The notes under the pieces were generated by a model. The model ran no database searches. It had not been told where the DNA came from and saw nothing but the letters and a program-made list of their open reading frames with translations. Positions 55,270 to 64,000 of a DNA stretch of 64,000 nt are shown one piece after another. Both the position numbers and the translations under genes were made by a program. Location: positions 2,666,001 to 2,730,000 of the forward strand of contig OY970326.1 in the NCBI GenBank assembly GCA_963717155.1, given 5' to 3'. Numbering within the stretch: the first letter of the stretch is position 1; each line of letters begins with the position of its first letter. Origin of the DNA: G963717155 sp963717155. GTDB taxonomy: Bacteria > Actinomycetota > Thermoleophilia > Gaiellales > JALYLC01.

Positions 55270-57401
55270 ATGGGTGCCTGCAGCGGGAAGTGGCAGGCAG
55301 CGAGGTGCGAACCGCCGAACGGTCGGAGGGGCGGCTCCTGCTCGGCGCAGATCTCCTGGGCGAGCGGGCACCGCGTGCGGAAGCGACAGCCCGACGGGGG
55401 TGTGATCGCTGAGGGAAGCTCGCCGCGCACCTGAACTGTCTTGCGCGCACGCGCGGCGACCGGATCGGGAATCGCGATCGAATCGATCAGACCCCGCGTG
55501 TAGGGGTGCGCCGTCCGCTCGTAGATGTCTTCCGCCGGTCCGACCTCGACGAGCTTGCCGAGGTACATGACGCCGATGGTGTCGGCCAGGTACCGGACCA
55601 CCGCGAGATCGTGCGAGATGACCACGTACGTCAGCTGATGGGCGCGCTGCAGGTCGCGCATCAGGTTGAGGATCTGGGCCTGGATCGAGACGTCAAGCGC
55701 GGAGACCGGCTCGTCCGCGACAATCAGCTTGGGGCTGAGCGCGAGCGCACGCGCGAGGCCGATGCGCTGCCGCTGGCCACCCGAGAACTCGTGCGGGTAG
55801 AGCCCGGCCGAACGAGGCGACAGGCCGACCTCGGACAGCAGCTCACCGACGCGCGCGCGCTGCTCCGACCGCGACGCGATGCCCTGGACGACGAGCGGCT
55901 CACGCACGATCGGTCCGACGCGCATGCGGGGGTCGAGCGACGCAAACGGATCCTGGAACATCAGCTGCAGGTCGCGACGCCGGCGCTGCAGCGCCGACCC
56001 GCGGAGCTTGGTCACCTCTTCGCCCTCGAACCGGATCGCTCCCGCCGTTGCTCGATGGAGCGCGACGATCAGCCAGCCGATCGTCGTCTTCCCGCAGCCC
56101 GACTCGCCGACGAGCCCGAACGTCTCGCCGCGGCGAACACTGAAGGAGACGTCGGAGACCGCCTTCACCGTGCCGATCTTCTTCTGGATGATGGCGCCGG
56201 AGGTCACCGGGAACTCCTTCACCAGCCCGTCGATCTCGAGGAGCACGTCGCGCTCGCCGCCGCCCCCGGGCCTGTCGGGCTCGAGCACGCGGATCGCTGG
56301 AGCGTCCCCGAGCGGGGCACGATCGGTCGCGGAGGCCCGCACGGGGTGGAAGCACGCGAAGACATGGTCGCCCGCGGGATTCGCGCCGAGGACGGCCGGC
56401 GCGTCCGTGCGCTCCGCGCCGGCGCCCGGTCTTTTCGCGTAGCTCGACTCCGGAGCAAGCAGCGGCTCTTCGACCCGGCAGCGCTCGGTCGCGTAGCGGC
56501 AGCGCGGAGCGAACCGGCACGCCACCACACCGGCGGACAGATCGGGAGGCACGCCGGGTATCGAGAACAGCGCCTGCGTGCGGTCGTGATCGAGTCTCGG
56601 GATCGAGCGGAACAGCGCCTCCGAGTACGGGTGGCGCATATCCGCGAACAGCTCGTCCGTGCCCGCGCCCTCGACGATCTTGCCGGCGTACATCACCATG
56701 ACCCGGTTGGCCCGCGCCGCGATCACACCGAGGTCGTGGGTGATGAGGATGACCGCCATCTTCAGGTCGCGGCGCAGCCCGTCGATCAGGTCGAGGATCT
56801 GGGCCTGGATCGTCACGTCGAGCGCGGTCGTCGGCTCGTCTGCGATCAGCAGCTTCGGCGAGCACGCCAGTGCGATGGCGATCATCACCCGTTGGCGCAG
56901 GCCGCCGGACAGCTGGTAGGGGTAGTAGCCGAGCCGCTCTTCGGGACGGGGCATGCCGACGAGCTCGAGCACCTCGCGGGCCCGCGAGTACGCCTCCTTC
57001 TGCGAGACGTCGCGGTGCAGCCGCACCGCCTCCGCAATCTGGCGCCCGACGGTGCGGGTCGGGTTCAGCGACGTCATCGGGTCCTGGAAGATCATCGAGA
57101 TGTCGTTGCCGCGTACCTTGCGCATCTCTCGCTCGGGGAGCCGGAGGATGTCCCTCCCGAGCAGCTGCACCGAACCTCCGGTCACGTGGCCGACGCTCGG
57201 CAGGAGCTTCATGAGCGACAGGCCGGTCGTCGACTTCCCGCAGCCCGACTCGCCGACGAGCCCCACGCAGTCGCCGGCGGCGACGCTGAACGAGACGCCA
57301 TCGACCGCCTTCACGTTCGCAGAGCGCAGATGGAACTCCGTCTGGAGGTTCTCGACCTCGAGAAGGACGCCGTTGTCCGCGCCGCGTGGGGCTGCATCCA
57401 T
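55266..57401 (-). CDS. Fused double ATPase of a peptide ABC transporter (DppD-DppF)
   Basis: A 711-residue protein with two complete ABC ATPase units. Unit 1 (about 12-330): Walker A GESGCGKST, signature QLSGGLRQR, Walker B LLIADEPTTALD, plus the oligopeptide-transporter C-terminal Cys cluster (CRFAPRCRYATERC). Unit 2 (about 385-711): GESGCGKTT, EFSGGQRQR, LIVADEPVSALD and CRFRTRCPLAQEIC. DppD and DppF are usually separate genes. It is encoded opposite to, and abutting, the permease gene, yet must power the same importer. Confidence 0.93.
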   Translation of the reverse strand: MDAAPRGADNGVLLEVENLQTEFHLRSANVKAVDGVSFSVAAGDCVGLVGESGCGKSTTGLSLMKLLPSVGHVTGGSVQLLGRDILRLPEREMRKVRGNDISMIFQDPMTSLNPTRTVGRQIAEAVRLHRDVSQKEAYSRAREVLELVGMPRPEERLGYYPYQLSGGLRQRVMIAIALACSPKLLIADEPTTALDVTIQAQILDLIDGLRRDLKMAVILITHDLGVIAARANRVMVMYAGKIVEGAGTDELFADMRHPYSEALFRSIPRLDHDRTQALFSIPGVPPDLSAGVVACRFAPRCRYATERCRVEEPLLAPESSYAKRPGAGAERTDAPAVLGANPAGDHVFACFHPVRASATDRAPLGDAPAIRVLEPDRPGGGGERDVLLEIDGLVKEFPVTSGAIIQKKIGTVKAVSDVSFSVRRGETFGLVGESGCGKTTIGWLIVALHRATAGAIRFEGEEVTKLRGSALQRRRRDLQLMFQDPFASLDPRMRVGPIVREPLVVQGIASRSEQRARVGELLSEVGLSPRSAGLYPHEFSGGQRQRIGLARALALSPKLIVADEPVSALDVSIQAQILNLMRDLQRAHQLTYVVISHDLAVVRYLADTIGVMYLGKLVEVGPAEDIYERTAHPYTRGLIDSIAIPDPVAARARKTVQVRGELPSAITPPSGCRFRTRCPLAQEICAEQEPPLRPFGGSHLAACHFPLQAPI

Positions 57402-57426
57402 GACGCGGGAACCCTAGGCCACCACG

Positions 57427-58359
57427 TCAGAGCCAGCGCTTGCGACGGAACCAGATGAGCTGCATCACCGTGACGATTGCGATCAGTGCGATCACGTACT
57501 CGTAACCGAACGACCAGTGGTACTCCGGCCCCCCGTGCACGTTCATGCCGTAGAAGCCGACGATGATCGAGGCGGGTAGGAGAAGCGACGCGACGATCGT
57601 CAGACGCTTCATGACCTCGTTCTGCTCGTTTGCGATCTTCGACTGGTAGTAGTCGCGAACGCCCGCCGCCAGGTCGCGGCTGAGATCGAGGCCCTCGCTC
57701 GCGCGCATCAGCTTCTCGTACGCGTCGGCGAAGTGCAGCTCGGTCTCGCGGTCGAACAGCTCGACCTCGCCGACGATCGCGTCGACGCGATCGTCGAACA
57801 CGCGCCGCACGGCGTCGCGCGTCGGAGAGAGCGTGCGTCGCACGTGCAGGATGTCGTGGCGCAGGGACGAGAGCTCCTCGCGCACGCGCGTGCCCTCCCA
57901 CTCCTCGACGTTGTCCTCGAGCTCGTCGATCCTGTCGTTAATGCGGTCTGCCAGCTCGAGGTAGCCCTCCGCGACGTCGTCGACCAGGTGGTAGACGACC
58001 ATGCCGGGAGAGCGCACATGTCCGGCCTCGTGGAGCTCGCGCGTCGCGACGCAGTCGAACGGCTCGAACCCGGCCATGCTCTTGCGGACGGTGAGGACGA
58101 GATCGTGCGCGGCAACGACGTCTACCTCGCGGTAGATCACGCTCGAGTCGTCGAGCAGCGCCGGCACGAGGAACACGCCGAAGACGTAGTCGCCGTGTCC
58201 CTCGAGCGTCGGACGTGGGTCGTCGCGGTGGCGGTGAGGAGCGAGCAGCTGGTCGAGGGCGCGCGGGTGGAGCGTGCGCCCGAGTGCGGCGTCCAGCGCG
58301 GCCTGGTCGGGGTCGCAGAGGTCGATCCAGGTGACAACCCCGGACGATGGGTCTGCCAT
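57427..58359 (-). CDS. corA: CorA-family Mg2+/Co2+ transporter
   Basis: A 310-residue CorA channel protein: large N-terminal cytoplasmic domain, a long helix (about 160-260) and two C-terminal spans, the first ending in the selectivity motif YGMN (GFYGMNVHGG). The basic tail RRKRWL ends the protein. The ATG at 58359 lies 6 nt after TACGCT and is preferred to upstream codons. Confidence 0.9.
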   Translation of the reverse strand: MADPSSGVVTWIDLCDPDQAALDAALGRTLHPRALDQLLAPHRHRDDPRPTLEGHGDYVFGVFLVPALLDDSSVIYREVDVVAAHDLVLTVRKSMAGFEPFDCVATRELHEAGHVRSPGMVVYHLVDDVAEGYLELADRINDRIDELEDNVEEWEGTRVREELSSLRHDILHVRRTLSPTRDAVRRVFDDRVDAIVGEVELFDRETELHFADAYEKLMRASEGLDLSRDLAAGVRDYYQSKIANEQNEVMKRLTIVASLLLPASIIVGFYGMNVHGGPEYHWSFGYEYVIALIAIVTVMQLIWFRRKRWL

Positions 58360-58365
58360 CCCCTC

Positions 58366-58371
58366 AGCGTA
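58366..58371 (-). promoter_or_regulatory. -10 box (TACGCT), leaderless corA start
   Basis: TACGCT on the minus strand ends 6 nt before the corA ATG at 58359. Confidence 0.4.
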
Positions 58372-58399
58372 CCGTCCGGCGCAGATACGATCCCACACC

Positions 58400-59335
58400 G
58401 TCGACGCGACCGAGTACCTCGCGCCATACCCGAGCCGGCTCGTTCGGCGACCGGTGACGCTGCGCCTGACCGACGACACCTACGCGCCCGAGCCGACTCC
58501 GGGTGAGGCCTGGCTCCCGATCGCGTTCCGCGCCTTCGCCTACGTCGCCGAGCGGACCCCGGTGCGCGACGCGCTGATCGTCGGTACGGGCAACGGCCTC
58601 GACGCGTTGGGAGCGATCGAGATCTGCCGGCCCGAGTCGCTCGCCGTCACCGACCTCTTCGCCGCGAGCGTCGAGGTCTCGCGCGAGAACGTCCTGGCGA
58701 ACCTGCTCGATCCCGACTCGATCGCCCTCACGTTCCACGCCTGCGACCTGGTCGCGGGGGTGCCGCCGGAGCGGCGGTTCGACCTCGTGTACGAGAACCT
58801 GCCGAACATCCCGGCGACGCGCGAGATCGAGCTCGAGCGCGGCATCAACAGCGGGCGGTTCTTCGACGAGCCGGCGGTAGGGGCGGTTCCGGAGCCGTTC
58901 GGCCGGTACCTGCTCTCGCTCCACTATCGCTGCCTCATGGACGCGCGGCCGCTGGTACGCCCCGGCGGCGGCGTCCTGACGGCGATCGGGGGGCGGATGC
59001 CGCACGCGGTCGCTCTGGACCTCCACCGTGCTTGCGGGTACGAGCCCGAGCTACTCGCCTTCGACGTCAAGCGCGCGGTCGAGCCGGAACTGACCGTGCC
59101 ACCGTACGCGCTGGCCGAGCAGACGAACGGGGTCGACTTCACCTTCTACGCCCCCGAGGCGATCGGCGTCGTCGCGGAGGCGCGCTCCGACGGACTCGAC
59201 GGGCAGGCGCTCGCCGACGCCGTCGCGGCCGATCTCGCGGGTCTTGCCATGGGAGCCGCCGAGGCGGCGCGGCGCACGGCGAGGGCCGAGCCCGTCGCGC
59301 ACAGCGTGCTCATGCTCCTCGGGGTCGCGCGCTAG
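58400..59335 (+). CDS. Class I SAM-dependent methyltransferase
   Basis: About 311 residues. SAM-binding motif I is ALIVGTGNGLDALGA; VTDLFAASVEVSRENV is the acidic second strand; DLVYENLPNIP resembles the NPPY-type catalytic loop of N-methyltransferases. The substrate is unknown. No canonical start codon fits the conserved N-terminus (ATEYLAPYPSRLVRRPV): a GTC at 58400 stands 8 nt after a TACGAT -10 box, the usual place for a leaderless start here, and the first GTG (58454) falls inside the conserved part. A G-to-C error in a GTG is possible. Confidence 0.72.
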   Translation, partial: VDATEYLAPYPSRLVRRPVTLRLTDDTYAPEPTPGEAWLPIAFRAFAYVAERTPVRDALIVGTGNGLDALGAIEICRPESLAVTDLFAASVEVSRENVLANLLDPDSIALTFHACDLVAGVPPERRFDLVYENLPNIPATREIELERGINSGRFFDEPAVGAVPEPFGRYLLSLHYRCLMDARPLVRPGGGVLTAIGGRMPHAVALDLHRACGYEPELLAFDVKRAVEPELTVPPYALAEQTNGVDFTFYAPEAIGVVAEARSDGLDGQALADAVAADLAGLAMGAAEAARRTARAEPVAHSVLMLLGVAR

Positions 59336-59440
59336 GCGGGTCAGTCCATCACCGTGTGTGGTTTTCCGGGATTTCGCAGCCGGGCGCAGCGCACTACCGT
59401 CGAGCTGCAATGACCGATACCCCGATAAGGGAGTCACACG

Positions 59441-59719
59441 ATGCGTGGCGTGAATGTAAGCGCGAAGATCTGTCTCGGAGTCGGCCTGTCACTCACGGCG
59501 GCGATTCCAGTTGCCCAGGCGTCCGCTCCGGTCGCCGGCCGCCCCCAGACCGCCTACAGCGTGCGCGCGCTCAAGGCACTCGATCAGCGCTGGAACGCAG
59601 AGGCGAGGCACTACTACCCAACCCGCGCGATGAGGGCGATCGACGCTCGCTGGGAGGCGGAGGCCTGTAGCTTCCTCATGGGTCCCGCACGGGGGCGCGT
59701 CCTGCACTGCCCCGCCTAG
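59441..59719 (+). CDS. Small secreted protein of unknown function
   Basis: A 92-residue protein with a signal peptide (ICLGVGLSLTAAIPVAQASA) and a short mature part containing two similar segments, YSVRALKALDQRWNAEARHY and TRAMRAIDARWEAEA, an internal repeat of about 20 residues, then two cysteines near the end. Start ATG at 59441 with AAGGGAG 7 nt upstream; a TACCGT -10 box at 59394-59399 lies further up. No family recognised. Confidence 0.65.
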   Translation: MRGVNVSAKICLGVGLSLTAAIPVAQASAPVAGRPQTAYSVRALKALDQRWNAEARHYYPTRAMRAIDARWEAEACSFLMGPARGRVLHCPA

Positions 59720-59772
59720 TCGCGGGGTGCCGCGGACTAGAGTAGGACCGGACAACCTTATGGCGGGGTCAC

Positions 59773-62569
59773 ATGGCGGAGTCTCAGCTCGTCGGCCGGG
59801 AACTGGAGCTAGGAGAGCTCGACCGGCTCCTGGATGGGTGCCGCGGTGGGTCCCGCGGCTTGCAGATCGAAGGCGATGCAGGCGCGGGGAAGACGGCCGT
59901 CTGGCAGGCGGGACTTGCAGCCGCCCGCGTCCGCTCGTACCGGGTACTGACGGCGCGTCCGGTGGAGATCGAGACGAAGCTCTCATTTGCCGGTCTGACC
60001 GACCTGATCGAGCCGCTGCTCTCCGATGTCATGCCCGAGCTGCCGGAGCCCCAGCGGCGGGCGTTGGAGGTCGCACTGCTTCTTGCTCCTGGCCGCACGG
60101 AGCCGGACCAGCGCGGTGTCGCCGCGGCGTTCCTGAGTGCGCTCCGCCTGGCAGCGCGCGATCGTCCGGTGCTCATCGCGATCGACGACCTGCAATGGCT
60201 CGATTCCCCCTCGCTCCAGGCGATCACGTTCGCCGCCCGGCGCCTGGAAGCGGACCACGTGAGGTTCCTCGTCACGCGCAGAACCGTGGACGACCCCGCG
60301 CAGGCGCTCGAGCTCGAGCATCCGCTTCCTGCGGAGCAGCTGACGCGCGTCCACCTCGGCCCCCTGAGCCTCGTGGCTCTGCACCATGTCGTTGAAGCGG
60401 ACCTCGGGTTCCCACTGCCTCGGCCGTCGCTGCGGAGACTCCACGCCGTCTCCGAGGGCAACCCGTTCTTCGCGCTCGAACTCGCCCGCGCTCTGCAGCG
60501 GGCCGGTCTCGGCTCCGGGACGGGAGGCGATCTTCCGGTTCCACCGACGCTCCGCTCGCTCGTGCATGGCCGGCTCGGCCGCATCCCGCCGGACGAACGA
60601 CAGGTCCTGCTTGCAGTCGCCGCGCTCGCCAACCCGACCCGCGATCTGCTGACGTCGCTCCTCGGGGGATTCGATGACGGGTGGCCGCCCCTGATCAACG
60701 CCTTCGAGTCGAGGATCGTCGAGGTCGTCGGCGGTCGCATCCGATTCACGCACCCGTTGCTCGGTTCGATCCTGTACGCCGATACGGCGCTTCCCGAACG
60801 GCAGGAACTGCATCGGCGGCTGTCGGCACTCGTGCCTGACCCCGAGGAGTCAGCGCGCCACCTCGCACTCGCCGCCGCGACACCCGACCGGGACGTCGCG
60901 GCGAGACTGGAAGCCGCGGCAGCGTGCGCGGTTGCTCGAGGAGCACCGAGCAGCGCCGGCGAGCTGCTCGAGCTGGCGATCGGACTGACCCCGACCGCCG
61001 ACCGCTCGACGCTGCGTGGACGGTATCTGCGTGCAGCCGACCACTGGACCGCAGCCGGCGACACGAGGCGCGCGCTCACACTCCTCGAGGTCGCCGCCAC
61101 GGCCTCGGCGCCGGGCTGCGAGCGAGCCGAGACGATCATTCGTATGGGCCGGGCGCGTCGTGGGCTCGGTGACGGATCCGCCGCAGCGGCGCTGTTCTCG
61201 CAGGCGCTCGACGAGGGATGTGACGACCTCAACGTCCGATTCTCGCTCGAGAAGGAGCTCGTCTGGAGCACGCATCTGCTCGGACACGTCGACGAGGCCG
61301 AGCGGCACGCGCACAACACGCTTGCCATCGCCGAGGAGCTCGCCGACCATGCCGTCCTGGCCGAGGCGCTCGCCGACCTCGCCTTCATCCAGATGCTGCG
61401 GGGAAACACGAGCTATCGCTCGACAATGGACCGTGCGCTCGGGCTCGATCAGGACCGGCACTCGCGCCACATGCCCCGGCACGAGACCCGCGGAGACCCG
61501 TTCGTCCCGGCCTGGCAGAACGCGCTCCTGCTCGCCTGGGCCGGCGAGCTCGCAGATGCCCGGCAGCAGCTCGAAGCGCTTCGCCGGCGGGCGGCAGAAC
61601 GAGGCGATGAGCGCACGATGCCGGCCGTGCTCAACTGGCTCAGCCGGGTCGCCCTGTACGACGACGACTGGCCGACTGCCACCGCATATGCACACGAGGC
61701 CCGCGTCAACTCGGTGTCCGCGCCCGGGGAACAGGTCTTCGCGTTGGTGTCACAGGCGCTGATCGACTCGCACCTCGGAGACGCGGCAGCCGCCCGCGCC
61801 GCGACCGACACCGGGATCGCGCTCGCGCAATCGACCGGCATCGTGTCGGCGCACCTCGACCATCAGGCCGTCCGAGGCGCGCTCGAGCTGTCGACGGGCG
61901 ATCTCGACGCCGCCCTTCGCTTCCTCGCGGCCGCTCCCGGACGCCCTCACGCGCCACGGATTCGGCGAGCCCGCCGTCTTCCGGTTTCACCCGGACCTGG
62001 TCGAGACGCTCGTCGCGTGCGGGGACATCGCCGAGGCCACCGTGCGGCTCGCCGAACTGGAAGCCTCCGGCCGACGACTCCCGCGATCGTGGGCGCCTGC
62101 CGCGGCAGCCCGCTGCCGCGGTCTTGTCGCCGCAGAGACAGGCGATCAAGAGACCGCGTTCGCCCACTTCGAGTCGGCACTCGTCCAGCACGACCGTACA
62201 GGGGCGCGGTTCGAGCGCGCGCGCACGCTCCTCCTCTACGGGATCGCCCTCAGACGGGCGAAGCACAAACGCGTCGCCCGCGAGGCGCTCGATGAGGCGC
62301 AGCTGGTCTTTCAACAGCTGGGCGCTGCGATCTGGTCGGAGCGCACGAGGGGCGAGCTGGCCCGGATCAGTGGCCCGGGCCGACGCTCGAGTGGGCTCAC
62401 CGCGACCGAGCAGCGAATTACCGACCTCGCAACCGCCGGAAGATCGAACAAGCAGATCGCTGCGGAGCTCCACATCACGGTACGGACGGTGGAGTCCAAC
62501 CTGACTCGCGTCTATCGCAAGCACGGTGTCAGCTCCCGCGCACAGCTGACTCACCTCGTTCGGCAGTAA
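59773..62569 (+). CDS. Large LuxR-type ATPase transcriptional regulator (frameshifted)
   Basis: About 931 residues when repaired. N-terminal AAA/STAND ATPase (Walker A GDAGAGKTAVW, Walker B VLIAIDDLQW), a central helical TPR-like region (about 350-830) and a C-terminal LuxR/GerE helix-turn-helix (TEQRITDLATAGRSNKQIAAELHITVRTVESN read in parts: TAGRSNKQIAAEL, VRTVESNLTRVY). Related to MalT/LAL-type regulators, which bind DNA after ligand and ATP binding. An extra C near 61932 (GCGGCCGCTC) breaks the frame; with it removed LPDALTRHGFGEPAVF continues to the HTH. No target genes can be named. Confidence 0.86.
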
Positions 62570-62604
62570 CCCGAAAGCTCGTTGGTCTAGAGCGTGGCTG
62601 TCGA

Positions 62605-62610
62605 TAGACT
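62605..62610 (+). promoter_or_regulatory. Promoter (TTGGTC-17-TAGACT), leaderless start at 62619
   Basis: TTGGTC at 62582-62587 and TAGACT at 62605-62610 with a 17-nt spacer; the ATG at 62619 follows after 8 nt. Confidence 0.45.
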
Positions 62611-62618
62611 CCGCGGCC

Positions 62619-63002
62619 ATGCACGACGATCCGACCATCGGCAGCGAGGGCGGCGCGGACGACGTCGACGACCCCTCCGACGCGCCCGGCGTCGATCTCC
62701 ACATCTTCGAGACCGAGTGGGCGGTCGCCTGGGAGGACGTGCCGACCTCGGCGACCGAGTCCGTCCCGGTGCTCGACGACATCGTCGCGCGCATGCTCGA
62801 GACCGCCGGCTACGACCTCGACGAGGCCGTGGCGGCAGAGGGTGAGGAGCGCGAGCTGCTCGACCGCTACCAGTCGGTGCACGAGGCAGTCGAGGCCGGC
62901 ACGCTCGGGGACGATCCCGGCGACGTTGCCGATGCGATCAACGCGCTGAGCGAGGTCTACGACGCGCTTCGCGTGCAGCTCGCCGGCAGCGACGACATCT
63001 AG
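62619..63002 (+). CDS. Small acidic protein of unknown function
   Basis: A 127-residue, strongly acidic cytoplasmic protein (DDVDDPSD, EAVAAEGEERELLDRY). Mostly helical in character, no cysteines, no membrane span and no recognised domain. Its TAG overlaps the stop of the convergent membrane-protein gene (CTAG). It is supported by a good promoter and normal codon use. Confidence 0.65.
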   Translation: MHDDPTIGSEGGADDVDDPSDAPGVDLHIFETEWAVAWEDVPTSATESVPVLDDIVARMLETAGYDLDEAVAAEGEERELLDRYQSVHEAVEAGTLGDDPGDVADAINALSEVYDALRVQLAGSDDI

Positions 63003-63859
63003 CGCCTGATCGCGCGCACCGCTCCGGCCGTGCCGAGCGAGGTCGACGCGAGCATCAGCAGGAAGGCGACGGCGAGCTGAGACGCGAACGCAGAGTCGGC
63101 GCGCGCCGCCCACCAGACCGCGGTCGCAACCGTCATCACGGCCATCGTCGCGCAGACCCCTGCCGCGATCCGCGCCTGCAATCGGAGCAGGCGCGAGGAC
63201 AGGTCGAGACGTCGAGCGGTGGAGACGGCGGCGATCGTCCAGCACACGACGAGGACGAGCATGACGAGCGACCAGGCGGAGAAGCCGACGGCGTACGCCA
63301 GGTCGTGGCCGGAGCGCGCCCGCGCCGACAGCCGCTGTGCCCACACGACGAGCGCGGCGGTCGACACAGCGGCGACCGCCGTGACGACAAGGGCGCGCAG
63401 GATCACCCCGCGGATGTCCGGCCACCCGCCCGCGCGCACGAACGCGACCAGCGCCGGTAGCGCGCATGCAATGCCCAGAACGACGAGAAGGCTCCCGATG
63501 GCGGCGGCGACCGTGAGCGTGTCGAACGCGGCGGCCGGGAGCGCCTGCTGGGACCGCGGCGTCCCGCTCTGCCAGTGCTCCGACAGCTTCTGCACCGTCG
63601 TACCGGCCACTACGAAGGTCATCCACGCGCACAGCACCAGCAGCGATCCCGCCCGCGACCGCTCATCGGGCGGCACGCCGTCGCCCGTGAGACCCGAGGC
63701 GCGCAGCCGCTCACGCGTCCCGGACAGGACGATGTCGAGCCGCATCTTCCAGGGCACACGACCGCCGCCGGTCGCCTCGACGATCAGCTCCTCGAGCTCC
63801 TCGCCGTAGCGTGCCCGCCACGCCGCGGGATACCAGCGCAGCAACCTGCAGGCGTTCAC
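62999..63859 (-). CDS. Membrane protein linked to a PadR-type regulator
   Basis: A 286-residue membrane protein. The N-terminal signature LLRWYPAAWRARYGEELEEL is typical of proteins encoded directly after PadR-family regulators in actinobacteria. About six hydrophobic spans follow, starting at LLVLCAWMTFVVAG. GTG start 16 nt after the PadR stop. Function unknown; probably controlled with or by the PadR protein. Confidence 0.72.
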   Translation of the reverse strand: MNACRLLRWYPAAWRARYGEELEELIVEATGGGRVPWKMRLDIVLSGTRERLRASGLTGDGVPPDERSRAGSLLVLCAWMTFVVAGTTVQKLSEHWQSGTPRSQQALPAAAFDTLTVAAAIGSLLVVLGIACALPALVAFVRAGGWPDIRGVILRALVVTAVAAVSTAALVVWAQRLSARARSGHDLAYAVGFSAWSLVMLVLVVCWTIAAVSTARRLDLSSRLLRLQARIAAGVCATMAVMTVATAVWWAARADSAFASQLAVAFLLMLASTSLGTAGAVRAIRR

Positions 63860-63875
63860 GCGGTGCCGCCGGCCG

Positions 63876-64000
63876 TTACGACCCGCCCGCTCCGGGCGAG
63901 CCGGGAGGTCCCTCGTCGACGATCGCTCGCAGCTCGGCTAGCGTCGCCTCGAGCGCTTCCGCCCCCGCCGGGCTCAGCCGGTAGGGACGCTTCCTGCCGA
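63876..64000 (-). CDS. PadR-family transcriptional regulator (partial, C-terminal end)
   Basis: Only the last 41 codons are in the window. The sequence GRKRPYRLSPAGAEALEATLAEL is the wing and linker of a PadR winged helix (normally KxYRLTxxGxxxL), followed by a Gly/Pro tail and TAA. It lies directly upstream of the membrane-protein gene on the same strand. Confidence 0.75.
   Translation of the reverse strand, partial: GRKRPYRLSPAGAEALEATLAELRAIVDEGPPGSPGAGGS

Overview
The window is about 70% G+C and packed with genes. Several features fit an actinobacterium: a Gram-positive-type LexA box (TCGAAC-N4-GTTCG), an acyl-CoA carboxylase epsilon subunit, a DUF222/HNH protein, a MoaD-MoaE fusion, and many start codons that sit only 6-9 nt behind a TANNNT -10 box (leaderless transcripts). 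Gene content resembles deep-branching Actinomycetota such as Thermoleophilia; that placement is inference. Many otherwise conserved genes carry single-base frameshifts, most of them +1 insertions, which looks more like an unpolished long-read assembly or MAG than real gene decay.

Layout. 1-4100: a metallophosphoesterase and a type-E succinate dehydrogenase (sdhA-sdhB-sdhE, minus strand, no membrane anchor genes). 4100-7100: two membrane proteins and GTP-PEP carboxykinase. 7080-9660: a beta-propeller protein, an anti-sigma-like protein and an ECF sigma factor with a possible self-promoter. 9740-11760: isocitrate and malate dehydrogenases. 11790-20940: PAP2 phosphatase, a PAS-GGDEF-HD-GYP protein, ureohydrolase, YbaK, a PDZ/Lon-like protease, a small Cys protein coupled to LapA, an SOS-box HNH gene, an aminotransferase and a cupin. 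20940-30970: a long minus-strand run, VOC protein - biotin carboxylase/BCCP - subtilase - sucC - sucD - subtilase. 30980-34780: pccB - accE - pabC - pabB. 35330-37700: a heavily frameshifted arylsulfatase. 37920-43140: Thr/Pro-rich surface protein, rsgA, methylmalonyl-CoA mutase large subunit, MoaD-MoaE fusion, M50 protease. 43140-50140: ArsR-SRPBCC regulator with its operator, VanW-family protein, selAB, SDR, GYD protein. 50260-57400: AI-2E-like permease and a peptide ABC transporter whose ATPases are encoded convergently. 57430-64000: CorA, a methyltransferase, a secreted small protein, a large LuxR-type ATPase regulator, an acidic protein, and a PadR/membrane-protein pair.

Functionally the window is rich in central carbon metabolism: IDH, SucCD, SDH, MDH and PEPCK, plus propionyl-CoA carboxylase and methylmalonyl-CoA mutase, which together feed propionyl-CoA into succinyl-CoA and on to PEP. 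SelA and SelB show that the organism decodes selenocysteine. Almost no space separates convergent genes: all ten convergent pairs end within -62 to +3 nt of each other, and five overlap by exactly four bases (four CTAG, one TTAG).
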